Origin: Thiodiazotropha sp040507035
GTDB taxonomy: Bacteria; Pseudomonadota; Gammaproteobacteria; Chromatiales; Chromatiaceae
Assembly (NCBI GenBank): GCA_040507035.1
Contig: JBEVVR010000035.1
Span: 124,001-188,000 of the forward strand
Direction: 5' to 3'
DNA length: 64,000 bases
Part shown: positions 37,222 to 47,659 of the stretch, piece by piece
Layout of the letters: each line of letters starts with the position of its first letter
Position numbering within the stretch: position 1 is the stretch's first letter
The notes under the pieces: generated by a model
What the model was told of the DNA's origin: nothing
What the model saw: the letters and a program-made list of their open reading frames with translations, nothing else
Databases searched by the model: none
Program-made: the position numbers and the translations under genes

Positions 37222-37746
37222 ATGTCAGAAAAATCACCCCAGGATCCCTTCGACCGCCTCGCGGCAGCCTACGACAAGATGCTGCAGGAAGTACACGATG
37301 CAGCGGAATCAGCCAGAGAAAATGCTCTTCCCGGCTTCAAGGAGTACCTGGCGGATGCGCGGGAGAAGCTGGTCGAGGTAGGCGAACTCAGCCGTGAGGA
37401 GGCAGATAAAGTGGCCAGCTACATCGAACGCGACATGAAGGATGCGGCGAACTACCTGTTGGAGACCGGCGAGCAGCTCTCCGCCTGGTGGCGCTTCGAT
37501 GTGCAGCAGGTGGAAAACCGGCTGTTCGAGATGTTCACGGGTGTCGCGGATCAGACCAAACTGGAACTGGCAAAACTGGCTGAACGGGCCAACCAGACCT
37601 CCCTCTACCACAGCGGCGAGATCACCGGCCCCGGAACCCTGGTCTGCACCGCCTGCGGCAAGGAGATGCACTTCAAGAAAACCGGCCACATTCCACCCTG
37701 TTCAGGATGCAAGGGTAGCGAATTCAAACGCACCACGGTTCAATAA
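37222..37746 (+). CDS. Zinc-ribbon protein (DUF1451-like)
   Basis: A 174-residue protein with a long helical N-terminal region (YDKMLQEVHDAAESARE and following) and a C-terminal zinc ribbon with CTACG and CSGC pairs near residues 146-166. The ATG at 37222 is favoured by AGGAG six bases upstream; TTG at 37177 and ATG at 37195 are weaker. The family (YgiN-unrelated, often called zinc-ribbon-containing protein) has no clear function. It stands alone after ubiB. Confidence 0.82.
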   Translation: MSEKSPQDPFDRLAAAYDKMLQEVHDAAESARENALPGFKEYLADAREKLVEVGELSREEADKVASYIERDMKDAANYLLETGEQLSAWWRFDVQQVENRLFEMFTGVADQTKLELAKLAERANQTSLYHSGEITGPGTLVCTACGKEMHFKKTGHIPPCSGCKGSEFKRTTVQ

Positions 37747-37759
37747 AACCGGAGTTCCA

Positions 37760-38068
37760 TCATCTTGTCTTACGTCGCGAACAGCTGGATCTCGTTTTTC
37801 TCTGTTTGGGCTTTGCTCTTGGTTTTGTAGCCCTTTTCTGAGGAGCCTTGGCCTTGACACGCTGGATAGCCGGCGCCTTGCGCATCTCTATCGCATTGAA
37901 GGTGTCAGTGTTGATCGGCGCCATGGTGCTTCCCTTGGGGGGAGGTGTCTGAGTGTAATTGACGTGTCCTTGCTCGTCATACCATTTATACATGACGGCA
38001 TAGGCTGATCCAGTGGGGAAGAATAGAGATAGACCCAGGGAGAGTAAGAGGGGTTTTAGTCGTTCCAT
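37760..38068 (-). CDS. Exported DUF4124 domain protein with basic tail
   Basis: A 102-residue protein with a signal peptide (LLLSLGLSLFFPTGSAYA), then a DUF4124 block (MYKWYDEQGHVNYTQTPP) and a strongly basic C-terminus (KAPQKRATKPRAKPKQRKT). The DUF4124 role is unknown; the domain is common in envelope proteins of gammaproteobacteria. A second DUF4124 protein is at 51.2-51.7 kb. Confidence 0.8.
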   Translation of the reverse strand: MERLKPLLLSLGLSLFFPTGSAYAVMYKWYDEQGHVNYTQTPPPKGSTMAPINTDTFNAIEMRKAPAIQRVKAKAPQKRATKPRAKPKQRKTRSSCSRRKTR

Positions 38069-38190
38069 GAATTAGATTCCTTTATGGCACATCCTAGGGC
38101 CTGTTAACACTAATCCAATACCCTACAAAATAGGGGCTTTTTTGGCAAATTACAGTGTACGACACTCCAATTCGAAATCTGCTGGCGATG

Positions 38191-39702
38191 TCACTTCCTG
38201 CCACCTTTGTTGCGTTTCGGTTTAGCCCGTTTTGGGCTGGTTTTCGATTGCGCTCTCTTTTTGATCACAGGCTTACTGGGAGCACGCTTTTTCTGAACCG
38301 CCTTTTTCGCTGACTTCTTTGCTGCACGCTTTTTCTGAACCGCCTTTTTCGCTGACTTCTTTGCTGCACGCTTTTTCTGCACCGGCTTTTTAGCCACTCT
38401 CTTTGCAGCCGCCTTTTTCTTGACCACCTTTCTCGCTGGTTTCCTAGTTGCAGCGCTCTTGGATGAACCTCTACTGGCCTTCGACTTTCCAGACCGGGCC
38501 TTTACTGCCGAGGAACCAGACCGTTTCACCCCGGTATTTTTCGTCTTCGCCGTCTTTTTCCTGGCTTGCTTGGTCACCTTTTTTGTACTGCTTCTGGAAG
38601 GGCTTTTGGCCTTCTTCTTAATCACCTGGCGAGTCGTGGCTTTTTTCTTGATTATCTTTTTCTTGGTTGTTTTTTTCTGGGTGACTTTTTTGGCAGTTGC
38701 GCGCTTTTTGACTGGTTTCTTCGCAACACGCTTCTTTTTGGAGACCTTATTAGGGATTGTCTTCTTTTTGCTTGCCTTTTCGACTGAAGCCTTTTTCTTC
38801 GTCGTCTTTCTAGAACCACTCTTTGTTATAGTTTTCTTTGTACTCTTCTTCGCTGCCGTTTTCTTTTTCAGACTGCTGTCACTTGCGGCCCTTGCCGAAG
38901 GATTCCCCGCCTCTTCGACTGGGGTTTCGGCGGGTTCACTCTTAGCTGGCTGGATAACCGCTTGCGCCGGGGCTATGGTCTCTGATTCAACCTCAGCAGG
39001 GCCCTCCGCAACAGCGGTTCTATTCTCATTGACAGCCTCTACGGGCGCTTCAGGGGCTCCCTCCTCGATAGCCTGGCAGATGAGTGAAAAGACCTGGTCA
39101 ACGTCACCATTGCCGTCAATCCTGACCAATTTACCCTGTTTTTCATAGTGGGTGATCAGGGGTGAAATCAGGTGTTCGAAGACATGAATGCGACTGCTGA
39201 CCGTCTCTTCATTATCATCTGATCTCTGATGCAGGCGTCCGCCACAGGCATCACAGACCCCATCAACCACTGTGGGATTCCTATAGATGTTATAGAGCAG
39301 GCCGCAGCTGCGGCAGGTGCGCCTACCGACCAGACGCTCCATCAGATTGTCTGTTTCAATATCGATCAGCAGGATCAGATCCAGGGGCTGATTGATCTCA
39401 ACCATCAGCTCATCCAGGGTCAATGCCTGCAACAGGTTTCTGGGAAAGCCGTCGAGAACGAAGCCACCCTTGAGCTCGCTCTTCAACAGGCGCTCACGGA
39501 GCAGAGCAAGAATCAGATCCTCAGTTACAACCCTGCCGGCATCCTGCAACTCCTTAATTTCGAGACCCAGGGCTGACCTTTCGCTTACCGCTCTCTTAAC
39601 GAGCTCGCCCGTCATCACTGGGGAGAGGCCGAACTCATTTGCCAATAGGTCAGTCTGTGTTCTTTTACCAGACCCCGGCGCCCCCAGTATTACAATTCGC
39701 AT
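38191..39702 (-). CDS. Adenylate kinase-like protein fused to lysine-rich histone H1-like tail
   Basis: A 503-residue fusion. Residues 1-216 are an adenylate kinase: P-loop GAPGSGKRTQ, LDGFPRN, VGRRTCRSCG and a four-cysteine zinc LID (CRSC and CDAC), with the catalytic arginines of GRR, QRSDDNEET and SSR present. Two deviations stand out: Lys-Arg in place of the usual Lys-Gly in the P-loop, and Lys where the AMP-binding Arg of TGDMLR normally is. Residues 217-275 are an acidic, Pro/Ala-rich linker. The remainder is about one-third lysine with AAKKSAKKAVQKKR repeats, resembling AlgP/histone H1-like DNA-binding tails. It lies divergent to the pyrophosphate gene cluster. It may be a second, specialised kinase copy. 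Confidence 0.88.
   Translation of the reverse strand: MRIVILGAPGSGKRTQTDLLANEFGLSPVMTGELVKRAVSERSALGLEIKELQDAGRVVTEDLILALLRERLLKSELKGGFVLDGFPRNLLQALTLDELMVEINQPLDLILLIDIETDNLMERLVGRRTCRSCGLLYNIYRNPTVVDGVCDACGGRLHQRSDDNEETVSSRIHVFEHLISPLITHYEKQGKLVRIDGNGDVDQVFSLICQAIEEGAPEAPVEAVNENRTAVAEGPAEVESETIAPAQAVIQPAKSEPAETPVEEAGNPSARAASDSSLKKKTAAKKSTKKTITKSGSRKTTKKKASVEKASKKKTIPNKVSKKKRVAKKPVKKRATAKKVTQKKTTKKKIIKKKATTRQVIKKKAKSPSRSSTKKVTKQARKKTAKTKNTGVKRSGSSAVKARSGKSKASRGSSKSAATRKPARKVVKKKAAAKRVAKKPVQKKRAAKKSAKKAVQKKRAAKKSAKKAVQKKRAPSKPVIKKRAQSKTSPKRAKPKRNKGGRK
38282..38385. repeat. 42-bp tandem repeat coding the lysine-rich tail
   Basis: About 2.4 copies of a 42-bp unit begin at 38282, 38324 and 38366. 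The first two units are essentially identical at DNA level. Each encodes the 14-residue unit AAKKSAKKAVQKKR in the C-terminal tail of the adenylate kinase fusion. Near-identity implies recent slippage or unequal crossing-over, so tail length may vary between strains. Confidence 0.85.
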
Positions 39703-40034
39703 CCCCTCAACTCTCCACTGCTATCACAATATTTCCCTTTTTATAACAATCAGTTAACAATCCTTAACCGGCATTATACTCAGCCCCTTGCCGTATGCGG
39801 CTAGCCACACAGCCGAAGAGTCATCAGGCCAATCTTCCCTCCCCGGGCTTATTGCGAAACAGGCGCCAATTAGGAATTTCCATGGCTCTATCCAAGTTTT
39901 GCATTAGCCGGCGACTTAGAGCTTGGGTAAGCTAATCCAAGATTTCCCGTAAAGTCAACGGACTTTGTGTACTAATCGGGTCGATTAGATTATTCTTCTC
40001 TGCCTCATGAAGCATCGAATGCAGAGTTACCCTG
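39703..40034. other. Divergent intergenic region before the pyrophosphate genes
   Basis: About 330 bases between the adenylate kinase fusion (minus) and a small plus-strand gene. No ORF, RNA structure or long repeat was found. It should hold both promoters, which I could not define. Confidence 0.4.
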
Positions 40035-40391
40035 ATGCCTGAAGTTCCAGATATAACCGACTCTGAACTCTGGATCGTTGAGACCACGCTGAGAGAGCGA
40101 TATGGCAAAAAGGTCGGAACTCAGATCGCGGACGCCGAAATTCGCCTGACGCCATCCGATCGAGATCTCTCCAGTTGTCCAGTGGTTTACTGGGACCAGG
40201 ACGGGTGCAACTTCATCATTTTCAAGACTGGCAGCCGTGAATACCGCTGTCAGTTCTTCTACCGGGGCTTTCAGCAATATGGCACCGGGGTAGATGAATA
40301 TAACGACCTCACGGAGTGCATCGTCTCTCTGCTCCAAGCCCAGGCGGATCATGCGGCAAGGGAGCATGGCGATATCATGCGAGAGGTCTGA
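40035..40391 (+). CDS. Conserved-looking hypothetical protein upstream of PPi-phosphofructokinase
   Basis: A 118-residue acidic soluble protein with no signal peptide or membrane segment. It has mixed alpha/beta character (ELWIVETTLRERYG; CPVVYWDQDGCNFIIFKTGSREYRCQFFYRG). No family recognised. It ends 44 bases before pfp in the same orientation, so it may share that transcript. Codon composition matches the neighbours, which supports it as a real gene. Confidence 0.65.
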   Translation: MPEVPDITDSELWIVETTLRERYGKKVGTQIADAEIRLTPSDRDLSSCPVVYWDQDGCNFIIFKTGSREYRCQFFYRGFQQYGTGVDEYNDLTECIVSLLQAQADHAAREHGDIMREV

Positions 40392-40435
40392 CTGACTACT
40401 TTTTACAGAAACAATAATTCAAGGGGATCATATAA

Positions 40436-41692
40436 ATGACTGCTAAAAACGCCTTCTATGCTCAGTCGGGCGGGGTTACCGCGGTAATCAACGCCTCCGC
40501 CTGCGGAGTGATCGAAACCGCTCGCCAACATCCGGACAAGATTGCCAATGTCTATGCCGGCCGTAACGGCATCATCGGTGCCCTCACTGAAGAGCTGATC
40601 GATACCAGTGCTGAATCGGCTGAGGACATCGCCGCGCTGAAGCACACGCCCTCTGGGGGCTTCGGCTCCTGCCGTTTCAAGCTGAAGAGTCTTGAGGAAA
40701 ACAAGCGCGAGTACGAGCGCCTGATCGAGATCTTCAAGGCCCACAATATCGGTTACTTCTTCTACAATGGCGGCGGCGACTCCGCGGACACCTGCTACAA
40801 AGTCTCCCAGCTCTCTGAAAAGATGGGCTTTCCGGTACAGGCGATCCATGTACCCAAGACCGTGGACAACGATCTGCCGATCACCGACAACTGTCCCGGT
40901 TTCGGCTCCGTCGCCAAATATATCGCCGTCTCCACCCTTGAGGCCTCTTACGACGTGCGTTCCATGGCCGCCACCTCCACCAAGATCTTCGTGATCGAGG
41001 TCATGGGGCGCCATGCCGGCTGGATTGCCGCCGCCGGGGGCCTGGTTGAGGACAACGGCATTCCCGTGGTTGTGCTCTTTCCCGAGGTGGAGTTCAATCA
41101 GGAGAAATTCCTCGCCAAGGTCGATGCAAAGGTCAAGGAGCACGGCTACTGCTCCATCGTGGTCTCCGAGGGCTGCCACTGGCCCGACGGCAAATTTCTC
41201 GCCGAGCAGGGTACCCGCGACGCCTTCGGCCATGCCCAGCTGGGCGGCGCCGCCCCGGTGGTCGCCAACATGATCAAGGATGCCCTGGGTTACAAGTTTC
41301 ACTGGGCGGTCGCCGACTATCTGCAAAGAGCGGCCCGCCACCTCGCCTCCGAATCCGACGTGGAGCAGGCTTATGCCCTGGGTAAAGCGGCGGTGGAGAA
41401 GGCCCTTGAAGGTAAAAACTCCATCATGCCTACCGTGGTACGCGAATCATCAAGCCCCTATATATGGAGTATCGGGGAGGCCCCGCTGAGCGAGGTGGCA
41501 AACGTCGAGAAGATGATGCCGATGGAGTTCATCACCGATGATGGCTTTGGCATCACCGCGGGATGCAAGGAGTACCTCTATCCGTTGATTAAAGGTGAGG
41601 CCTATCCACCCTACACGGAAAACGGTATGCCGGACTATGTCACCATGAAGGGAATAGCCGTACCAAAGAAGCTAGATACCTTCGAACTTTAA
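40436..41692 (+). CDS. pfp: Pyrophosphate-dependent 6-phosphofructokinase
   Basis: A 418-residue phosphofructokinase that interconverts fructose 6-phosphate and fructose 1,6-bisphosphate using PPi/Pi. PPi specificity is indicated by GGGDSADT, where Asp follows the glycines, and by PKTVDNDLPITD instead of the ATP-type GTIDND; MGRHAGW follows. In autotrophic methanotrophs and sulfur symbionts such enzymes run in the gluconeogenic or Calvin-cycle direction and may also serve as SBPase-like enzymes, recovering PPi for the proton pump encoded next door. A strong terminator follows. Confidence 0.93.
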   Translation: MTAKNAFYAQSGGVTAVINASACGVIETARQHPDKIANVYAGRNGIIGALTEELIDTSAESAEDIAALKHTPSGGFGSCRFKLKSLEENKREYERLIEIFKAHNIGYFFYNGGGDSADTCYKVSQLSEKMGFPVQAIHVPKTVDNDLPITDNCPGFGSVAKYIAVSTLEASYDVRSMAATSTKIFVIEVMGRHAGWIAAAGGLVEDNGIPVVVLFPEVEFNQEKFLAKVDAKVKEHGYCSIVVSEGCHWPDGKFLAEQGTRDAFGHAQLGGAAPVVANMIKDALGYKFHWAVADYLQRAARHLASESDVEQAYALGKAAVEKALEGKNSIMPTVVRESSSPYIWSIGEAPLSEVANVEKMMPMEFITDDGFGITAGCKEYLYPLIKGEAYPPYTENGMPDYVTMKGIAVPKKLDTFEL

Positions 41693-41700
41693 TCCAGATC

Positions 41701-41731
41701 AATAGGGGCATAAAAAGCCCCTATTTTTTTG
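41701..41731 (+). terminator. Rho-independent terminator after pfp
   Basis: A nine-base perfect stem (41701-41709 with 41717-41725) around a seven-base A-rich loop, followed by a run of T. It is ten bases after the pfp stop and shows that pfp and hppA are separate transcripts or joined only by read-through. Confidence 0.92.
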
Positions 41732-41854
41732 CGTCTAACCCTGCCAGAATGGTTCGCTTATTGAAACCGGCCCTGAATCACCGCCTCAGGGCTTGCGGGT
41801 GTAAATGAACAGTTACCAGATACCATTTCGTCTATCTCATTGGAGGATCTTTAA

Positions 41855-43894
<2,040 letters not shown>

Positions 43895-43919
43895 AGAGGC
43901 AGTATCAATAACATGAATA

Positions 43920-43941
43920 GGGGGCTTCGGCCCCCTTTTTT
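43920..43941 (+). terminator. Rho-independent terminator after hppA
   Basis: A six-base GC stem with a TTCG tetraloop (GGGGGC-TTCG-GCCCCC) followed by six T. It is placed 25 bases after the hppA stop. Confidence 0.92.
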
Positions 43942-44223
43942 ACCTCATCCCCGATTATCCAACGCCTACGATAGAGGTCTCGTCACACTGACACGAGAAA
44001 CCCTACCAGGAGCAAATTCGATTGGCTTCAAACAACCTCACAGAAGCCGTTCCTGGGGACCAATACCACAAATCTGCTGTGGATAATTTGTAACCCAATA
44101 TAGAAATGAAAATAACTTCGGTCTAGACACCTGCCGTGGTTATCCGTAATCTTCACAGCTCACACGAATACCGGCTCGCCTGCCGGCAAAAGCCAGCTTA
44201 CGATCAACCACAAGGGTCTTAAA

Positions 44224-44772
44224 ATGAATCTGGACCGAGTATCTTCAGGAAAGAACATTCCTGATGAAATCAATGTCATTATCGAAATCCCCTCCAACGC
44301 CGATCCGGTGAAATACGAGGTGGACAAGGAGACCGGCGCAATGTTTGTCGACCGTATCCTGCGCACGGCCATGCACTATCCGGCCAACTACGGCTATATC
44401 CCCCACACCCTGTCAGACGACGGCGATCCCTGCGATGTGATGGTACCCACCGCTTTTCCCTTGATCCCTGGCTCGGTGATTCGCTGTCGACCGGTGGCGG
44501 TATTGAAAATGACCGATGAGTCGGGTGATGACGCCAAGGTGGTGGCGGTTCCAACCGACGACATCTCCAGCCGCTGGACCCATGTAAAATCGGTAGAGGA
44601 CATGCCCTCGGAGCTGATGGAACGCATTGCCCACTTCTTTGAGCACTACAAGGACCTGGATGAGGGCAAATGGGTCCGCGTCAAGGGCTGGGAGGGCATA
44701 GAGGCCGCCAAAGAGGAGGTCAAAAACTCGGTTCAGATGTTCAAGGACGCACCGGAAAAGCCCCATTTCTGA
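44224..44772 (+). CDS. ppa: Soluble inorganic pyrophosphatase, family I
   Basis: A 182-residue hexameric-type enzyme hydrolysing PPi in the cytoplasm. The catalytic motif DGDPCDVMV, MHYPANYGYIPHTL and the N-terminal EIPSNADPVKYEVDKETG are diagnostic. Its presence beside a membrane pyrophosphatase means the cell can either waste or conserve PPi energy, so the two are expected to be regulated differently. Confidence 0.96.
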   Translation: MNLDRVSSGKNIPDEINVIIEIPSNADPVKYEVDKETGAMFVDRILRTAMHYPANYGYIPHTLSDDGDPCDVMVPTAFPLIPGSVIRCRPVAVLKMTDESGDDAKVVAVPTDDISSRWTHVKSVEDMPSELMERIAHFFEHYKDLDEGKWVRVKGWEGIEAAKEEVKNSVQMFKDAPEKPHF

Positions 44773-44861
44773 AGCAGACACGATTCCCCAAGGCCTATCA
44801 TGATATCCCGATCAGTCCCTATCCTTGTCAAATCCAAGCTTGCGCTAACCGCCGCCCGAAG

Positions 44862-45401
44862 ATGAAGATCTGCATAGTCTCCGATAGTCATGACCACATC
44901 CCGTTGCTGGAGGCAGCGGTGGAGGCGGCCAAGGCCGAGGGAGCAGAGGCGGTAGTCCACTGTGGGGATGTGGTGGCGCCCAGCACCCTGCACTGTCTGG
45001 ATAAATACGGATTGCCGATCCATGTGATACATGGCAACAATACCGGCGATCTCTATACCCTGGGACAACTCGCCAGCCGAGATGAGAACAATATCCACTA
45101 TCATGGTATGGATGCCGGGGTGCAACTGGGAGGACGCAACATCTTCCTCGTCCACTACCCCCACTATGCCCGCGCCATGGCCGCAACCGGAGACTGGGAT
45201 CTGGTCTGCTGCGGCCATAGCCATAAGCTGAAGGTGGAACAGCTGGAAAACATCAAGGGCAAGGTCACCTATATGGTGAACCCCGGGACCATCGGTGGTG
45301 TCGGCAAATCTCCCGCCACCTACGTGATGGCGGACCTGGAACAGATGACCTTCGAACCCCGCGAGGTCTCTAAACAGTTAGAACTCGACGCCGGGTATTA
45401 G
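44862..45401 (+). CDS. YfcE/MJ0936-type metallophosphoesterase
   Basis: A 179-residue calcineurin-like phosphodiesterase. Metal ligands are visible in MKICIVSDSHDH, VVHCGDVV, HGNNTGD and CCGHSHK. The ATG at 44862 is chosen because the protein begins directly with the first metal motif; the frame is open further upstream into ppa. Family members cleave phosphodiesters of unknown physiological identity. It lies 89 bases after ppa. Confidence 0.9.
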   Translation: MKICIVSDSHDHIPLLEAAVEAAKAEGAEAVVHCGDVVAPSTLHCLDKYGLPIHVIHGNNTGDLYTLGQLASRDENNIHYHGMDAGVQLGGRNIFLVHYPHYARAMAATGDWDLVCCGHSHKLKVEQLENIKGKVTYMVNPGTIGGVGKSPATYVMADLEQMTFEPREVSKQLELDAGY

Positions 45402-45428
45402 GCGCAAACGATCACGGATGGAGTAACA

Positions 45429-45908
45429 ATGGCTGACTTTACTCACTTCAATGCCGCCGGCGAGGCCCACATGGTCAATGTCGGCGACAAACCCCTGAGC
45501 AAACGAAAGGCGGTTACAGAGGGGCGCATCACCATGCAGCCTCAAACCCTGCGTATGATTCTCGAGGGCTCTCACAAAAAAGGTGATGTACTTGGCGTTG
45601 CACGAATCGCGGGCATCATGGCAGCCAAAAGGGCGCCGGAACTGATTCCCCTCTGTCACCCGCTCTCGCTCACCAAGGTAGAGATCGAACTGATACCCGA
45701 GGAGAGCGAGAACACTATCCGCTGCCGCTGTCATGTAGAGACCCTGGGACAGACCGGTGTCGAAATCGAAGCCCTCTGTGCAACTCAGGTCACGCTACTG
45801 ACCATCTATGATATGTGTAAGGCCGTAGATCGTGGCATGGTTATAGGCGATATACGTCTGCTTGAGAAGAGTGGCGGGAAATCGGGTAAGTGGGAACTAT
45901 CTGATTAA
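45429..45908 (+). CDS. moaC: Cyclic pyranopterin monophosphate synthase MoaC
   Basis: A 159-residue molybdenum-cofactor enzyme that forms cyclic pyranopterin monophosphate. Family blocks are MVNVGDKPLSKRKAVTEG, LIPLCHPLSLTKVEIEL and YDMCKAVDRGMVIGDIRLLEKSGGKSG with the active-site lysines and aspartate. GGAG precedes the ATG. No other moa gene is in the window. Confidence 0.96.
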   Translation: MADFTHFNAAGEAHMVNVGDKPLSKRKAVTEGRITMQPQTLRMILEGSHKKGDVLGVARIAGIMAAKRAPELIPLCHPLSLTKVEIELIPEESENTIRCRCHVETLGQTGVEIEALCATQVTLLTIYDMCKAVDRGMVIGDIRLLEKSGGKSGKWELSD

Positions 45909-46021
45909 AGTAAACCCCCTCCCTGCCGTATTATGTTGTACGGCGGCGTGAACCCTGTCACAATATGCGATCATTGTGTTGACAAACTCCATTTAGCAGT
46001 GCGGGCCGTAGGGAAGCATAT

Positions 46022-46477
46022 ATGAGTAAATTTGTAGAGTGGTCCGATGCGCTCAGCGTCGGTATCGAAGAAATTGACGAACAGCACAAGATGCTGGTCA
46101 GTCTCGTCAACAAAATGCATGAAGCCATTCACCAGCGCCATGGTAGTGATGTTGTAAAGGGTATTCTGGGTGATCTCGCCGACTACACACGCATTCATTT
46201 CGCTGTTGAAGAGAGCTTGATGCGCATCCTCAACTATCCCGACTATGAAAATCATAAAGAGATTCATGAGGAGTTGTTACAGTCCGTATCCGACCTGCAG
46301 GAGAAAGTGGCAACCGGAAAGACTGCCATCGGTTTTGAACTGATGCACTTTCTCAAGACTTGGCTTACCAAGCACATTATGGAAGAGGACATGGAGTACA
46401 GCAGCTTCTTCCTCAAAGCGGGCGCGCAACCGAGACTGGGCAAGAAGTCCTGGATCCAGCGACTTTGGGGCAGTTGA
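46022..46477 (+). CDS. Bacteriohemerythrin
   Basis: A 151-residue single-domain hemerythrin that binds O2 at a di-iron site. Ligands appear in order: HKMLVSLVNKMHEAI, HFAVEESLM, NHKEIHEEL and HIMEEDMEYSSFF, giving the H...HxxxE...HxxxH...HxxxxD pattern. Roles in O2 storage, delivery or sensing are known for the family; this fits a microaerobic lifestyle, which is inference. Confidence 0.94.
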   Translation: MSKFVEWSDALSVGIEEIDEQHKMLVSLVNKMHEAIHQRHGSDVVKGILGDLADYTRIHFAVEESLMRILNYPDYENHKEIHEELLQSVSDLQEKVATGKTAIGFELMHFLKTWLTKHIMEEDMEYSSFFLKAGAQPRLGKKSWIQRLWGS

Positions 46478-46532
46478 CCCGAAGCCACACCTGACATAGG
46501 GTTCATGGCATTTCAAGACACGTAGAAATGCC

Positions 46533-47144
46533 ATGAACCCCTATTATCACCGGGCCCAATTTTTAAAAAGCGCGGCCCGTCTCTCCCAGTCACCTACAGA
46601 CACCGGTATCGAGGTCGCCTTTGCCGGCCGCTCAAATGCTGGCAAGTCGAGCGCCCTCAATGTGCTCTGTGGCCAGAAGTCACTGGCGCGAACCAGTAAA
46701 ACCCCCGGCAGAACCCAGCTGCTGAACTTTTTCGCCCTGGACGAGGAGCGTCGCCTTGTCGATCTGCCCGGCTATGGCTACGCCAAGGTTGCCGAGTCGA
46801 TAAAGCGGGATTGGCAAAAGACATTGGCCAACTATATCGAGTATCGGCAATGCCTACGCGGCATGGTTCTGCTGATGGATATTCGTCACCCCATGACCGA
46901 ATTCGATCGTCAGATGCTCGACTGGAACTCCCATCATGGCCTGCCCACACACATTCTGCTTACCAAGGCAGACAAGCTAAAAACCGGTGCTGCGAAAAAT
47001 ACCCTGTTAAAGGTCCAAAGTATGTTAACCGGACGCCCTGAGATTACACTGCAACGCTTTTCCGCCTTGAAAAAGCAGGGTATCGACGAATGTCATCAGG
47101 TGTTGGACATATGGTTCGAGCTGGGGCCCGAGCCAGCGGGTTGA
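46533..47144 (+). CDS. engB: Ribosome biogenesis GTPase EngB (YsxC/YihA)
   Basis: A 203-residue GTPase needed for large-subunit assembly. G1 GRSNAGKSS, the switch region TSKTPGRTQLLNFF, G3 DLPGYGYAK and G4 TKADKL are intact. It is convergent with polA, the same arrangement as in Escherichia coli and Pseudomonas, where a regulatory RNA lies in between. Confidence 0.96.
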   Translation: MNPYYHRAQFLKSAARLSQSPTDTGIEVAFAGRSNAGKSSALNVLCGQKSLARTSKTPGRTQLLNFFALDEERRLVDLPGYGYAKVAESIKRDWQKTLANYIEYRQCLRGMVLLMDIRHPMTEFDRQMLDWNSHHGLPTHILLTKADKLKTGAAKNTLLKVQSMLTGRPEITLQRFSALKKQGIDECHQVLDIWFELGPEPAG

Positions 47145-47223
47145 TCAGCCGCTTCACAAACAAGCGCTAACAGTTGCTTGATTTCTCACAAGGAGAAGAG
47201 CTCGCTCCGCTCACTAGTTATTG

Positions 47224-47388
47224 TATCCCCCTCTCCCTGGCCCTCTCCCGCAGGGGAGAGGGGACACCTGGAGCAAAAGCCGGTGCGGAAAAACGGCTTG
47301 ACTCCACTACCAGACAAAAACACCTTCGATGCATTCGAAAGCTGCTTCCCCTCTCCCCCCGCGGGAGAGGGCCAGGGAGAGGGGGATA
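47224..47388. repeat. BIME/MITE-like repeat with 28-bp perfect inverted ends
   Basis: The arms at 47224-47251 and 47361-47388 are perfect reverse complements (28 of 28), and the match continues inward with few mismatches. Each arm plus its inner flank can fold as CCTCTCCC-GC-GGGGAGAGG. The interior of about 109 bases is non-coding. It lies just after engB. Similar CCCTCTCCCTGGCCCTCTCCC repeats are, to my knowledge, widespread in proteobacterial genomes. Confidence 0.8.
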
Positions 47389-47506
47389 ATAAAACCGTGA
47401 GCGCGGCGAACACCCCAATTTAAATACTCATCCCTTAACACTCCGAATAACAGTAGATGAGTCAATCTCTTGAAATTCTTTCGCTTGGTTGAATATGAAA
47501 TTTAAG

Positions 47507-47553
47507 CGGAAAAAAGAAAGCCCCATCAGCCTAAGGGGAGAGACTGACGGGGC
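47507..47553 (-). terminator. Rho-independent terminator after polA / sRNA candidate
   Basis: The stem GCCCCGTCAG / CTGATGGGGC with a 14-base loop is followed on the minus strand by TTTCTTTTTT. It would end both polA read-through and the candidate small RNA. Confidence 0.8.
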
Positions 47554-47627
47554 CGGATCTTCCCGGATGGGGTCACCGGGAAGGTTGGGTCGCAAAGGGA
47601 GGAAAAGCGACCCTGTCGTACGACTTG
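47508..47627 (-). ncRNA. Candidate Spot 42/ErsA-position small RNA
   Basis: On the minus strand directly after polA there are three successive hairpins: 47587-47593 with 47607-47613 (perfect 7 bp), 47559-47566 with 47576-47583 (perfect 8 bp) and 47520-47529 with 47544-47553 (10 bp, one G-U), the last followed by a U-rich run. A promoter-like pair, TTGAAC (47663-47658) and TCTATT (47639-47634) with an 18-base spacer, would start the RNA near 47627, giving about 120 nt. The first hairpin loop reads UUUUCCUCCCUUU, complementary to Shine-Dalgarno sequences. The polA-sRNA-engB arrangement matches Spot 42 and ErsA loci. Expression is not proven. Confidence 0.6.
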
Positions 47628-47659
47628 CATGAAAATAGACTTGCCAATCCCAATAAAGT

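Noticed and set aside
38117..38145. Hairpin CCCTA-CAAAA-TAGGG with a following GCTTTTTT on the plus strand
   Set aside because: It looks like a terminator, but no plus-strand gene ends near it; the flanking genes are on the minus strand. The stem is only five bases.
38420..39148. 242-residue plus-strand open frame, very rich in Phe, Leu and Val
   Set aside because: It is the antisense of the lysine-rich tail of the adenylate kinase fusion; AAA/AAG codons read backwards give Phe/Leu. No ribosome site and unnatural composition.
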